This document shows positions 1 to 9,364 of a stretch of 64,000 nt of DNA, one piece after another. Source of the stretch: Hippopus hippopus. Taxonomy: Eukaryota > Mollusca > Bivalvia > Cardiida > Cardiidae. Position 1 is the first letter of the stretch. The number at the start of each line of letters is the position of its first letter. The notes under the pieces are model-generated. The model was given only the letters and a program-made list of their open reading frames with translations, searched no databases and was not told the DNA's origin. The DNA lies in the NCBI GenBank assembly GCA_946811185.2, contig OX328108.1:19291239-19355238 (forward strand), in the 5' to 3' direction. Position numbers and translations under genes: made by a program.

Positions 1-29
1 AAAATAAATAACTCAAAGCTATTCATTAT

Positions 30-118
30 GAACCCTTAAAGTGCTTGTCACAACTTAAGTTGGTTCTGCAGCCAGTATAGATCAATATTAGACTGTACAA
101 AACGTGATCGTTTGATTG
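30..118. mobile_element. Q-MITE fragment
   Basis: The sequence starts with CCCTTAAAGTGC, the Q-family end, and runs into a decayed GTAGATCA-type hairpin arm. The right half is missing. Confidence 0.45.
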
Positions 119-135
119 TTTGGATGAATACTTGT

Positions 136-1209
136 TTATCATCGGCTTAAAGATAACTGATAAGTGACATTTTCTGATCTAATATGCATCTGGTTAATTG
201 AACATTGAAAGATCTGAGTAAGTACTATCAGAATCAGGGATCTATGAACATCTTTGGTCTTGACGTGCTTGTGAAATAGATTCTTTTTCGTTGTTAAAGA
301 CTTGTATATACCCCACCCACCTGACATACTGTTGTGTAGTGTTAAGTATTATTTAAAAAGAGTTAAGAGGGTCCACACATATACCCTGAGGCGTGTATTG
401 CGAATAGATCAATTGTATTTCTCACGTTTTGTAAAAGGTTTTTTTTTTTCTATTCATCATCTCTGCTAGCGTTTTAATGACTGTTTTAAGACCAAAGAGC
501 CTTCCAAAGATGCCAAATATTTTTTCATTATTTTTGCTTACGTGTGGGCTGCACTTACGACGAAAGCATGACAAATACTATATACATGTATAGACCATTC
601 TGTTAATCAAAAGCTACATAAAAGTATTTTCAAAATTTAGATAGACTAATGTTCGACAGGATTTTTTCAGTCATGACAATACAAGTCCTTTGTATGTTCA
701 TAAATTCGGTCATGTTCCATCCAACAATAGTGCTATATTTTGGACTGAAAGGTGTTTACGGAAAAACAAAGTCTACTTCCTAAGTAATTTTTTATAAAAA
801 ACTAAAGTTTTGAAATGAAGCCCTCATCAATCGGTGCCGACTTAAATATTCAGAGCCGGCCCACATAATCGGAGCCCTTCTTTATTTTCACCATTTTTGT
901 GCTATTTCTTTTCAATTCTTTAGCAGCAGAGAATGTAACATTTCAAGACATTAATTCACGCTTTTGGGACAGCAAGACTCTCTTTTGATTGCCAATTAAA
1001 TGGCAATAATAGACTGAATTTAGGTCCGTGACGTATTATTTTAGCTAAGGTCAACCAACGCCACAAATGATTCAGACAACACCGTACACTTGTTACAACT
1101 TTCCGTAGTGTAGAAAACACGTTGAAAAACCAGAGCATTGCATGACATTCTCCTTTTTTGGACTTTCAAAGATATAAGAACACATGATTACAAATAATGA
1201 CAAGCTTAC
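136..1209. other. No feature recognised
   Basis: AT-rich, without recognisable repeats or tRNA boxes. Short open frames are present but none has domain-like content. If the exon proposed at 1210-1283 is real, this stretch would be its downstream intron. Confidence 0.4.
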
Positions 1210-1283
1210 CTGTTTTTTGGTTGTTTTTCAGCCGACATCTTCAGAAACGGAAGACCAACACAACATTTTCTCGTCGGAGCCAT
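1210..1283 (-). CDS. Candidate first coding exon, unknown product
   Basis: On the minus strand an ATG at 1283-1281 opens 24 codons plus two bases, ending at CAG|GTAAGC (exon end 1210), a strong match to the animal splice-donor consensus. The encoded start is MAPTRKCCVGLPFLKMSAEK. The two adjacent cysteines near the N-terminus recall the start of zinc-binding domains such as THAP, but the spacing does not fit well, so no family is claimed. No downstream exon with matching phase was found in 1-1200, and no promoter element was identified upstream. A chance ATG plus donor is quite possible. Confidence 0.15.
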
Positions 1284-1654
1284 AGGCTCTGAATATGAAG
1301 TTTCCTACCCGTGATTTTAGTGTTCATTCAAACACGAGTTACTATGAGCAGAAACCGCCCGTCAACAACATGCCCAAATCCAATAGCTCTTTGCAGACTT
1401 TTTGCACGGTGGGCTAAAAAGAACAAATTTTCTTGGTAGAAGCTCTTGCTTCTTTGCCCTCAATATTTTAAGATTAAAGAGGCTGTTTACTTCAGGAATG
1501 TACAGACTGCTACTAGAACTTGTGTGTTATGCATTAATTTTGTGGATTGCATTGATTTTCTTCTGGTAAAGTATAACCAGTAATCAGTTATCTAAATATG
1601 TTTCTATCTGAAGTAATTTCACAGTTATATGATCTGGTATATCCTTGTCTTTCT
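1284..1654. other. No feature recognised
   Basis: No repeat family or long open frame seen. It would be 5' leader and promoter if the exon at 1210-1283 is real. Confidence 0.3.
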
Positions 1655-1658
1655 TTAA

Positions 1659-1876
1659 CTCTTTACCAAACGACAAAATTTTGGACTAGTCCAAATTGAA
1701 AGCATTTGCAGACAACAAAATAAATGTAAATTAAAAATTGAAATTCGATTTGGGAAGGGTAGAAAACATTGTGGGAAAAGGAGAAAATGCTGGTTACCAG
1801 CATTTTTTCCTTTTCCCAATGTTTTCAAAAGCTTTTTTTCTCAGGTCGTAAAAAGTCGAGATTGTGTGGTAAAGAG
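1659..1876 (-). mobile_element. P-MITE P01
   Basis: Full length (218 bp) between TTAA 1655-1658 and TTAA 1877-1880. The palindrome is present with few mismatches. The right TTAA is shared with P02. Confidence 0.85.
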
Positions 1877-1880
1877 TTAA

Positions 1881-2131
1881 CCCTTTACCATTCAGACCTG
1901 TGTTTTAACCTGTAACTCTATACCAGACAACAACATTTTAGCCTTGATTGAAAACACTTGCAGATGACAATTTCATTGTGGCTCAAATGGGGCAATTTCT
2001 CTTTGATAGGGTAGAAAACATTAAGGGAAAAGGAGAAAATGCTGGTTACCAGCATTTTCTTTTTTTCCCACAATGTTTTCACAAGGCTTTTTTCCCTGGG
2101 TCGTTAAAAGTTGGCATTGTGCGGTAAAGGA
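1881..2131 (-). mobile_element. P-MITE P02, compound
   Basis: A 32-bp short-arm fragment (1881-1912) is followed directly by an almost complete copy (1914-2131) with GTAA at its left edge and ATTAA at its right. This looks like one copy inserted into another whose remainder was lost. Confidence 0.7.
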
Positions 2132-2135
2132 TTAA

Positions 2136-2280
2136 AGTGCCTATCACAATGATAGTCGCTTTTTTTGGAAAGTGTAGATCAAAATCAGACTGCACAAAAT
2201 GTGCAGTCTGGTCTTTGATCTACACTGACCGCTTACCTGAAACACTATAGACAAAAGCAACCATGGAATTGCAATTTGAT
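2136..2280. mobile_element. Q-MITE, partial
   Basis: The left end AAGTGCC is followed by a strong hairpin (about 2169-2230) whose arms read GTGTAGATCAAAATCAGACT and its complement. The right flank CTGAAACACTATAGAC matches Q copies at 40.8 kb. Confidence 0.65.
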
Positions 2281-2424
2281 TTTATTCCTGGCCCGAATAT
2301 ATGTCAGTTGGGTTTGTTTGGTGCTCCATAGGTGAACTGCTCAGAATAAGAAGTTGAGCCACATTTGTTGAGTTGCGTGGGAATGCTATTTATTCTGTAG
2401 CACCTGCTAAACCTAACCCATTTA

Positions 2425-2649
2425 CCCTTTAGCACACAATCCCGAATTTTAACAAACCAAAAGAGGAAGGCTTTTAAAAACATTGTAGGAAAAGGAGAAA
2501 ATACTGGTAACCAGCATATTCTTCTTTTCCCAAAACCTTTTCTACTCTATCAAAGCCACAAATAATCATTTGAGCTACCTTTAATTTCTTGTCTGCAAAA
2601 TCAATGCTTTCAATTTGGTTGAGCCCAAAATTTTTGTAGTTTGATAGAG
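2425..2649 (+). mobile_element. P-MITE P03
   Basis: Complete but diverged. The palindrome's right stem has several substitutions. It shares TTAA 2650-2653 with P04. Confidence 0.75.
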
Positions 2650-2653
2650 TTAA

Positions 2654-2866
2654 CCCTTTACCAAAGGACAGAATTTTAGACTAATCCAAACTGAATGCAT
2701 TAGCAGACAATAAAATAAATGTGACTCAAACAATGAAATTTGTTTTGGAAAGAGTAGAAAACATTTTGGGAAAAGGAGAAAATGCTGGTTACCAGCATTT
2801 TCTCCTTTTCCCAGAATGCTTTCAAAAGCTTTCTTTCTCAAGGTTATAAAAACATGGGATTAAGGG
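2654..2866 (-). mobile_element. P-MITE P04
   Basis: Complete from TTAA 2650-2653 to TTAA 2867-2870. It sits tail to tail with P03. Confidence 0.85.
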
Positions 2867-2870
2867 TTAA

Positions 2871-3215
2871 TTAGAGAATGCTAAGCCCAATGTCTCCATA
2901 CAAATCATGGACTGTAACAATTTATAAGCCCTTAACTTGCTAAATAAGTGAAATGAAATTTTCAAGTCGATTGTAAAACCCATAACTCTACTAATTCAAA
3001 GTTAATTTTTGGGTAAATATATCTCCTTATCGGACAGTGTAGATCCAAAATCAGACTGCATATGTTTTGTTTGGTCTGATCTTGATATACACTGTCAGTC
3101 AAAACGTCCTGGCCAAAACATCCTGGCCAAAAAGTCTGTGGCCAAAACGTCTGTCCACTGTCTGCAAAAGTGCATCTAGTCGTGCTTAGCAGCCTACAGG
3201 TCTTGTAACCCTTAG
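2871..3215. mobile_element. R-MITE with short tandem insert
   Basis: It contains the R-type flank (about 2940-3030, like 13.42-13.50 kb) and a hairpin at 3037-3100. At 3096-3165 the motif CCAAAACRTCCTGG repeats about four times. The right part carries GCTTAGCAGCCT, the R terminal motif. Confidence 0.5.
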
Positions 3216-3306
3216 GCTGCTAAGCCCGGCTCATTGCAATCTTGTGGATAGTGTAGATCAAGATCAGACTGCACAGACATATTCAAAATCAGATCTTTGA
3301 TCTGAA
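3216..3306. mobile_element. Q/R-type hairpin fragment
   Basis: The arm GTGTAGATCAAGATCAGACT (from 3245) faces a decayed complementary arm ending at 3304. A partial R end (TTAGGCTGCTAAGC) lies at the left. Confidence 0.5.
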
Positions 3307-3408
3307 TGCCATGATTGCTTTGAGATTTTCCAGCAAAATACGCTTTGAAATTGCAACATTCGAGCATTAACTTTTAACTAAACAACAATGTAGACTTGAC
3401 CAAATTGA

Positions 3409-3724
3409 GCTGAGCCCCGGTAGCTCAGTCGGTAGCATTCAGGACCTGAGAACAGGGGGTCGTGGGTTCGATCCCTGGCTCGGCCAATTTCTTTCCGAGG
3501 ATTGATGATAGTCATTGCGACAGGATTCATTCCTCTCCCACCGCTGACCATTGTCTCGACGATGGTTATGTGGGAAAGCAGCCAGTGGCTTGGAAAGAAA
3601 ATTGTGCGGAATACTGGTAAAAGAGACTTCAGGAAAGCATGGATAGGTGCACTGGCCGCCATGATATAACTGAAATACTGTTGAAAACGGCGTTAAACAC
3701 CATACAATCAATCAGTCAATCAAA
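3409..3724 (+). mobile_element. SINE-A copy 1 (tRNA-headed SINE)
   Basis: A full-length SINE. The tRNA-like head has an A box (GGTAGCTCAGTCGGTAG) and a B box (GGGTTCGATCC). A body of about 230 bp follows, then the 3' end GGCGTTAAACACC with an (ATCA)n tail. It is flanked by an exact 13-bp target duplication TTGACCAAATTGA at 3396-3408 and 3725-3737. The promoter is pol III type. The family may belong to one of the molluscan SINE superfamilies (V-SINE/RUDI or Meta), but I cannot assign it without a database. The head is not a working tRNA: its acceptor ends do not pair and the body runs straight on. Confidence 0.85.
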
Positions 3725-3844
3725 TTGACCAAATTGAAAGCATCTGCTGGTGACAGTTTAGTCTGACTCAAGTAATGGAACTTGTCTTAATTAGGGTAGG
3801 AACGTTGTGGGAAAGGAGAAAATGCTCTTTATCAGTATTTTCTC

Positions 3845-4349
3845 CATCTTCGCAAGCCAAGGATACTAACTCCACTTTGTTCGTTACGTACCCTTGGCCG
3901 CTCGCCTCTTTAAAAATCGAAACTCCCGCTGTGCCACCTATCGAATATCACGTGTTGCGTAACCTTTGCTGATGTTATTTCTGACCAATCAAAATGCTTG
4001 TAATAAAATTTGTTAGGCTATGCATCAAAACAAGACGAACAGACATAGTTACAATGATTCGCAATCATTTGGCTGTGGAACCCGTCCTAATATTTCACAT
4101 AATTAACTCATTAAATATCGATCGTCTACTCTTTTTTGGCAAATTTTCGTCACAAACACGACAACTTTCGTTTTTGACGGGCGCCGCCATTATTGTTTTC
4201 TGTTTTGCGAAAGATTTCTTGTTACGGATGGTTTGATTGGACGCGATGGGTTTTGATCGCATCCAATGAAATGGCGCAGCGGCAGCTTTGATTTTTAAAG
4301 AGGCGAGCGGCCAAGGGTACTACCTTAATATCCTTGGCTTGCGAAGATG
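3845..4349. mobile_element. Long-TIR non-autonomous DNA element, MULE-like
   Basis: A 505-bp insertion. Its ends begin CATCTTCGCAAGCCAAGGAT and are inverted repeats. After a short gap the complementarity continues (CCCTTGGCCGCTCGCCTC at 3890 and 4295-4315). It is flanked by a 9-bp duplication TATTTTCTC at 3836-3844 and 4350-4358. A 9-bp duplication with long TIRs fits Mutator-like elements. There is no transposase. The GC-rich ends differ from the AT-rich surroundings. Confidence 0.65.
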
Positions 4350-4432
4350 TATTTTCTCCTATTCCCACTATGTTTCCAAATGGCTTCTTCCTTTAGTTCA
4401 TTAAAACTCAGAATTATGTGGTAAAGGGTTAA

Positions 4433-4672
4433 AAGGTTAATTAATGGAGAAAGTAATGTATTGATCAAGAACAGAAAAATTGAAAAGACTGCTAAGCGCC
4501 ACTCATGACGCTTTTGCGGCCAATGTAGATCAAGATCAGACTGCACAGAACGTAAAGTCTGAACTTGGATCTACACTGTCTGATTAAAAGATATTTTTTC
4601 TCAATTAACAACTTTAAAAGTGCAATTATAGGGTTTTTTTGCTGTTGGCTAGCAAGTTTCATATGACCCACT
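4433..4672. mobile_element. R-MITE
   Basis: The left part has GACTGCTAAGCGCCACTCATG. The hairpin at 4517-4582 has the arms TGTAGATCAAGATCAGACTG and TGGATCTACACTGT. Element ends are not sharply defined. Confidence 0.5.
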
Positions 4673-4679
4673 CGGTTAA

Positions 4680-4879
4680 CTCCATAATTGTAGACTTGTC
4701 CAACTTGAAAGCATTTGCAGATAAAAAAATAAATTTCAATCAAACATTGAAATTTGTTTTGGGAAGGGTAGAATACATTGTGCGAAAAAGAGAAAATGCT
4801 GGTTACCAACATTTTCTCCCTTTTCCCACAAGGTTTTCAAAAGGCTTCTTTCTCAGAGTCAGGAATGTTTGGTAAAGAG
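4680..4879 (-). mobile_element. P-MITE P06
   Basis: TTAA 4676-4679 and TTAA 4880-4883. Short deletions in the right arm (200 bp total). Confidence 0.8.
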
Positions 4880-4952
4880 TTAAGTAAAGACTTAATCACA
4901 CAGCAAAATTATAGACCAGTTCTTTTTAAAGATGTTCCAGAAAATAAATTGA

Positions 4953-5173
4953 CCCTTTACCAAACTATCCTGTGTTTTAATGACCCCTGCAGAGGAGGGC
5001 TTTTAAAAACAGTGAGAAAAGGAAAAATTGCTGATTACCAGCATTTTCCTCTTTTCTAGCAATGTGTTCCTTCCATTAAGGACAAGTTCCAGCATTTGAA
5101 CCACATTTAATATTTATCATCGCCAAATCCACTCAAATTGGGTTAGTCTAAAACTTCGTCATTCGGTAAAGAG
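4953..5173 (+). mobile_element. P-MITE P07
   Basis: 221 bp but diverged, with a decayed palindrome. The centre reads GATTACC, the reverse of the usual + form. First of three copies joined through shared TTAA sites. Confidence 0.75.
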
Positions 5174-5177
5174 TTAA

Positions 5178-5379
5178 CTCTTTACCACACAATCCCGAGT
5201 TTTAATGACCTTGAAGAAAAAGCCTCCTGAAAACATTGTGGTAACCAGCATTTTCTCCTTTTCCCACAATGTTTTATACCCTATCAAGGAAAAATTGCAC
5301 CACTTGAGCCACACTGAAATTGTCATCTGCACATGCTTTTAATTTGGACAAAGCTAAAATTTTCTTGTCTGGTAAAGGG
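5178..5379 (+). mobile_element. P-MITE P08
   Basis: Between shared TTAA 5174-5177 and 5380-5383. Most of the left stem of the palindrome is deleted, so the hairpin cannot form. Confidence 0.8.
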
Positions 5380-5383
5380 TTAA

Positions 5384-5558
5384 CCCTTTACCAAACGACA
5401 AAATTTCAGACTGGTCCAAATTGAAAGCACTTGCAGACCACAAAATAAACGTAACTCAAAAATTGAAATTAAGTTACCAGCATTTTCTCCTTTTCCCACA
5501 ATGTTTTCAAAAGGCTTCTATCTCAGGGTCGTAAAAACCAGGGATTGTTGGTAAAGGG
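5384..5558 (-). mobile_element. P-MITE P09
   Basis: Shares TTAA 5380-5383 with P08 and ends at TTAA 5559-5562. Its left palindrome stem is also deleted. Confidence 0.8.
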
Positions 5559-5613
5559 TTAATAGTGCTGACTAAGAATGTCTACTTCATTTATTTATCA
5601 GTGCAAGGGTTAA

Positions 5614-5812
5614 GCCTTTCCAATCCAGTCCTGACTTTTAACAAATCTGTAAAAGACAGCTTTTGGAAACATTGTGGGAGGTGGAGAGAATGCTGGTAAC
5701 CAGCATTTTCTCCCGATCCCACGGTTTCTACAAATTTCAACTTTTGAGCCACACTTATTTTGTTCTCTGCAAAATGCTTTCAGTTTGAAAAAGTGTAAAA
5801 TTTTGTTGTTGT
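5614..5812 (+). mobile_element. P-MITE P10
   Basis: TTAA at 5610-5613 and 5813-5816. A diverged copy with ends GCCTTTCCA. Confidence 0.75.
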
Positions 5813-5816
5813 GTTA

Positions 5817-6113
5817 AGGATCGATACTATAGAATACCATTCCTCTTTCAAAGTATTTCCGAGAAAGGAATACAGAGGGATTTTTTCTTTAATTGTTATA
5901 GCGATACAGTACTTTCCGCATGATTGAGTGTCTTGCAGTTCTTAAGCTTAATTGCCTTGTAGGTTGATCGATTGTTGAAATGTCTGACACATCCTGTCAA
6001 GTTGATATTTGATTGGATGTTTTGGTTCTTGTGAAGTCTGAAAATTATTCAAAATGAAACCACTAACAATTACCTTGTCGTTGACTATTTTTCCAACACT
6101 TTCCCCATGTAAT
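5817..6113. other. No feature recognised
   Basis: About 300 bp without repeat family or coding signal. Confidence 0.3.
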
Positions 6114-6259
6114 CAAAGACTTGTCTAAATTCAAAGCATTTGCAGACTTAAATGATGGGACTCATCTTCAAAGCTATGTGCATTTTCTCTGTTTCCCACA
6201 ATGTTTTAAAAAGACTTTTCCCTCAGGGTCGTTACAACTTGGAATTGCTTTGTAAAAGG
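6114..6259 (-). mobile_element. P-MITE P11, truncated
   Basis: The left end and left palindrome stem are missing. The right end meets TTAA 6260-6263, shared with P12. Confidence 0.65.
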
Positions 6260-6263
6260 TTAA

Positions 6264-6370
6264 TCCTTTTATACAAGATAACAAAATTTGAGACTTGTTT
6301 AAAGTTAAAACATTTGCAGAGGACAAGTTAAACGTAACTCAAATATGAAATCTGTCTTTAATAAGACAGA
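6264..6370 (-). mobile_element. P-MITE P12, long arm only
   Basis: The long arm (AACATTTGCAGAGGAC) is present and the palindrome onwards is lost. Confidence 0.6.
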
Positions 6371-6439
6371 CATGTGTCCCAATCTTTGATGCACTGAATT
6401 AATGAAATGGAGCTTTTTGATTTAGAAAAACAGCCCAAA

Positions 6440-6512
6440 TATTGCTTGTTTTGGATAGACTGCATAAAAAAGTAGCAGGCAGTGTCTGATCTTGATCTAG
6501 CCTATCGGCTTA
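6440..6512. mobile_element. Decayed Q/R-type hairpin
   Basis: Weak match: GGATAGACTGCATAAAAAAG facing GTCTGATCTTGATCTAGCCT. Confidence 0.35.
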
Positions 6513-6532
6513 AGTTGGTTGAACTGCTTTAA

Positions 6533-6727
6533 CTCTTAACCACACAACAAAATTGTAGACTTGTCCACAATGAAACCATTTTGTAGACAAAAATTTTAAT
6601 GGGGCCCAAATGGAAGAATTTGTCTTTGTTTGTAAACATAGTGGGAAAAGGAGAAAATGCTGGTTACAAGCATTTTCAAAAGGCTTCATTCTCAGGGTTG
6701 TTAAACTCTTGAATTTGTGGTAAAGGG
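6533..6727 (-). mobile_element. P-MITE P13
   Basis: TTAA 6529-6532 and 6728-6731. Most of the right palindrome stem is deleted just after the centre. Confidence 0.75.
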
Positions 6728-6844
6728 TTAAGCATTAAATGACAAGGGAAATATTTGATCGATTGATTAATAAAATGGTGTTTTAAGTCTTTTCAGCATC
6801 ATTTCAGACATATTATGATGAAAGCTCACTCATTCATATATAAC

Positions 6845-6990
6845 CAGGGTGTTACCATTAACAGGCTAGGGCTCTGAAGTATCTTGCCCAGGGACACTCC
6901 CACAAAACCTCAGTGCTTCCTGTGGTGCTTGAACCAAGGGCCTCCAGGTTACAAGTCCTACACTTCACTACTGAGGCATGAAGGACTTGG
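6845..6990 (-). mobile_element. SINE-B fragment (head and upstream body)
   Basis: The reverse complement carries a head like that at 48.57-48.81 kb, followed by GGGAGTGTCCCTGGGCAAGA. The 3' tail is missing. Confidence 0.6.
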
Positions 6991-7023
6991 AAATATTTGA
7001 TGAAAAGGAAAGTCTCTTTTTTT

Positions 7024-7244
7024 AGTCTTTTCTGGATAACAAAATTTAAGACTAGGGTTAGCTGAAAGCATTTACAGACAACAAATAAGATGTTGCTGTA
7101 TTGATGGTTTCTGTCCTCTTGGGATAGAAAATATTGTGGGAAAAGGAGAAAATGCTGGTTACCAGCATTTTTTCCTTTTCCCTCAATGTTTTCAAAACCT
7201 TTTTCTTTCAGGGTCATTAAAAGTTGGGATTGTGTGGTAAAGGG
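7024..7244 (-). mobile_element. P-MITE P14
   Basis: Right TTAA at 7245-7248. The left end is diverged (CTTTTCTGGATAAC). The palindrome is nearly intact with centre GGTTACC. Confidence 0.75.
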
Positions 7245-7374
7245 TTAAAGTGATACAATGGGAAAAACTTTGTTTGATGGGGAACACTTGCTTGCAACAA
7301 GCCAATACTTTTTTCCCCTCAGTATTTTTCATGGCTTCCTATGGCAGCTGATAAAAGTTTTGGCTACAGTTTAA

Positions 7375-7601
7375 GGATAATTACGACCCCTAACTCATTG
7401 GTAAATATCGTGTAACATTGACGTTTTCGTAAAGGCTATTCACCCAATCTCGGCAGCTTCCGTCTTTTAATATGAGAGTTAGGGGCCGTAGACTCACTAA
7501 CTCATCGGCAAATATCGTGTAACATTGATGTTTTCTTAAAGGCTATTTGGCCAATCTCGACAGCTTCCGTCTTTTAATTTGAGAGTTAGGGGTCGTAGAC
7601 C
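7375..7601. mobile_element. S-MITE copy 1 (dimeric, TTAA-flanked)
   Basis: TTAA 7371-7374 and 7602-7605 flank inverted ends built on GACCCCTAACTC. Inside, a unit of about 108 bp (GTGTAACATTGAYGTTTTC ... CAGCTTCCGTCTTTTAAT) is present twice in the same direction. A reverse-oriented copy lies at 46.42-46.64 kb. Confidence 0.7.
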
Positions 7602-7617
7602 TTAAAAAGACTGATAA

Positions 7618-8004
7618 AAAAGCTTTTTTATCTCTTTTCACTTTGTCTGTTGTCCTTCACATTTTGTCCATCAACTGCGATCAACCTTAACCTTGTTGTC
7701 TCCTCTGTGGAGACCACATTTTCAGTCCAATACTCATGAAACTTGGTCAGAACATTTGTCTTGATTAAATCTGAGGCAAGATTGAAAATTGGTCATGTCA
7801 GGACACACTATGTAAACGACTCAAATCTTTGAGAAACCTTGTGCACACTTTTTCAGTCAAGTACCCATGAAAATTGATCAGAATGTTTGTCTTGATAATA
7901 TCGTGAACAAGTTTGAAATGGATCACATTTGGTCAAAAATTAGGTCACCAGGTCAATTCTTTGGGAAACCTTGTGAACACTCTAGGAGCTGCATTTTCAG
8001 TCAA
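7618..8004 (+). mobile_element. HINE-3 fragment
   Basis: Diverged copies of the 145-bp unit of the 35-kb array: CATGAAACTTGGTCAGAA, TTGTCTTGATAATATC and AGGTCACCAGGTCAA recur about 145 bp apart. Neither terminus is present. Confidence 0.65.
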
Positions 8005-8031
8005 TGAAAATGACAGAATGTTAGGCTTGTA

Positions 8032-9364
8032 TGAGGGTTGTTCGATATGTAATGTGTATTGTACGATATCTCAAAAGCATTCGACTCAAATAGTGAAATG
8101 AACATTACATCCCTTCAAAATATTCTCCGCGGTTTGAAATACATAATTTCAATCTCTGAATCCATTTCTGAAATGCGTCACGGTACGCTGATTTAGGTAG
8201 ACCTCTGAGGCACTGACTGATGGCTGAGCCAAGGGCTTGTCGGGACTTGTAACGACGACCAGATAAGAACTTTTTAAGTTTTGGAAAAAGGAAAAAGTTA
8301 CATGGGGCTAGATCTGGAGAGTATGGTGGGTGTGGCAAGACAGTAACCTTCTCTGACTTCAAAAATTGCTTCACAAGCTCAGATGTATGTGATGGAGCAT
8401 TATCATGAAGTAGACGAACATGCCTAAATCCTGACACAGGGCGTCATTTAAGATAATATTTCTTGACCTTTTTTAGCATAACATCTCGGTAATACCGACC
8501 TGTAACAATTTTGCCCTTCGGCACCGGAATTTGTACGGCTATACCATCACATGAGAAGAATATGTAATAAAGAACCTTCTTTGTGCTTATGCTTCTTTTG
8601 GCAAATACAGGCCTTCTACCGTGTATAGTTAGCCATATTTTGTTTCCAATTTTTCTTACTGGTTCGAAATAGTGAACCCATGTTTTGTCACCAGTAACAA
8701 TGTTTGCAAATTGTCTTTGATTGAATTTGGGAAACATTTTGAGCAATTGCTTAGCGGTTTGTACTCGTACCCGTTTTTGGTCATCTGTCAATATATGAGG
8801 TATCCATCTGGTAGAAATCTTTCGTACTTTCAAAATACGCTTCAAAATGAAATGCACCAGCGATAGCGATATGCCAACAGCGTTGGCAATATCACGAATT
8901 GTGTATCTGGCATCACTTTCAATTATTTCCCTGACTTTTGAGACATTTGCCTTGCCTGTTACAGTCACAGGTCGGCCAGATTTTGCTGCATCTTTGTGCC
9001 AGCCAGAAATTTCTTTCTCCACCTACGAACTGTCTAATAAGATACCTTATCAGACCCATAAACTTCCCCCAATTTAGTAAAAATCTGCATCACCGAATGA
9101 CCGAGTTTTGTGCGAACTTTTATATAAGCTCTAATTTCTTCAATATTCTTAATCCGTTTCCCAACCATTTTTACAACAGTGGTCAACGACTACCTCTAAT
9201 GAAATGATTTATCATGAGTTTAAAACTATGTGGAGCTAAAGGTTCGTGTTTATACCATTGGAAAGGTATTGAATAGAGCTATTCAAGCGTATCATCATCC
9301 ACGAAATCGTTGAAAGCGTTATCGCGCTGTGGTACAATACACATTACATATCGAACAGCCCTCG
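8032..9364 (-). mobile_element. mariner 1, full length with TIRs
   Basis: 1333 bp flanked by TA (8030-8031 and 9365-9366). The terminal inverted repeats of about 33 bp start YGAGGGYTGTTCGATATG and differ at two positions. Size, TA target and the encoded transposase define a mariner-family element. Confidence 0.9.
8105..9168 (-). pseudogene. mariner transposase, inactivated (mariner 1)
   Basis: The start codon is taken at 9168-9166 (MVGKRIKNIEEIRAY). It would encode about 354 residues: an N-terminal helix-turn-helix pair (the stretch around DIANAVGISLSLVHFILK is the second helix unit), then the catalytic domain with TGDKTWVHY (first Asp), HDNAPSH (second Asp) and YSPDLAPCNFF. The spacing is D,D34D, but the third catalytic Asp is Asn here (codon 8297-8299). 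Further breaks are a TAG at 9036-9034, a one-base frameshift near 9000-9010, and a TGA at 8446-8444 where mariner 2 has CGA (Arg). The C-terminus GEYFEGM is intact. It cannot make active transposase. Confidence 0.9.

Larger units (their letters stand above)
3371..4428 (-). mobile_element. P-MITE P05, split by two insertions
   Basis: Outer parts lie at 3371-3408, 3725-3844 and 4350-4428, with TTAA at 3367-3370 and 4429-4432. A SINE sits in the long arm and a long-TIR element sits near the palindrome centre. Removing both and one copy of each target duplication leaves one ordinary P-MITE. Confidence 0.8.

Noticed and set aside
3409..3490. tRNA-like heads (also at 18.6, 24.6, 39.8, 40.4, 48.8, 57.9 kb) as real tRNA genes
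   Set aside because: A and B boxes are present, but the sequence continues into a conserved body and ATCA or other tail, with target duplications in several cases. These are SINE heads.
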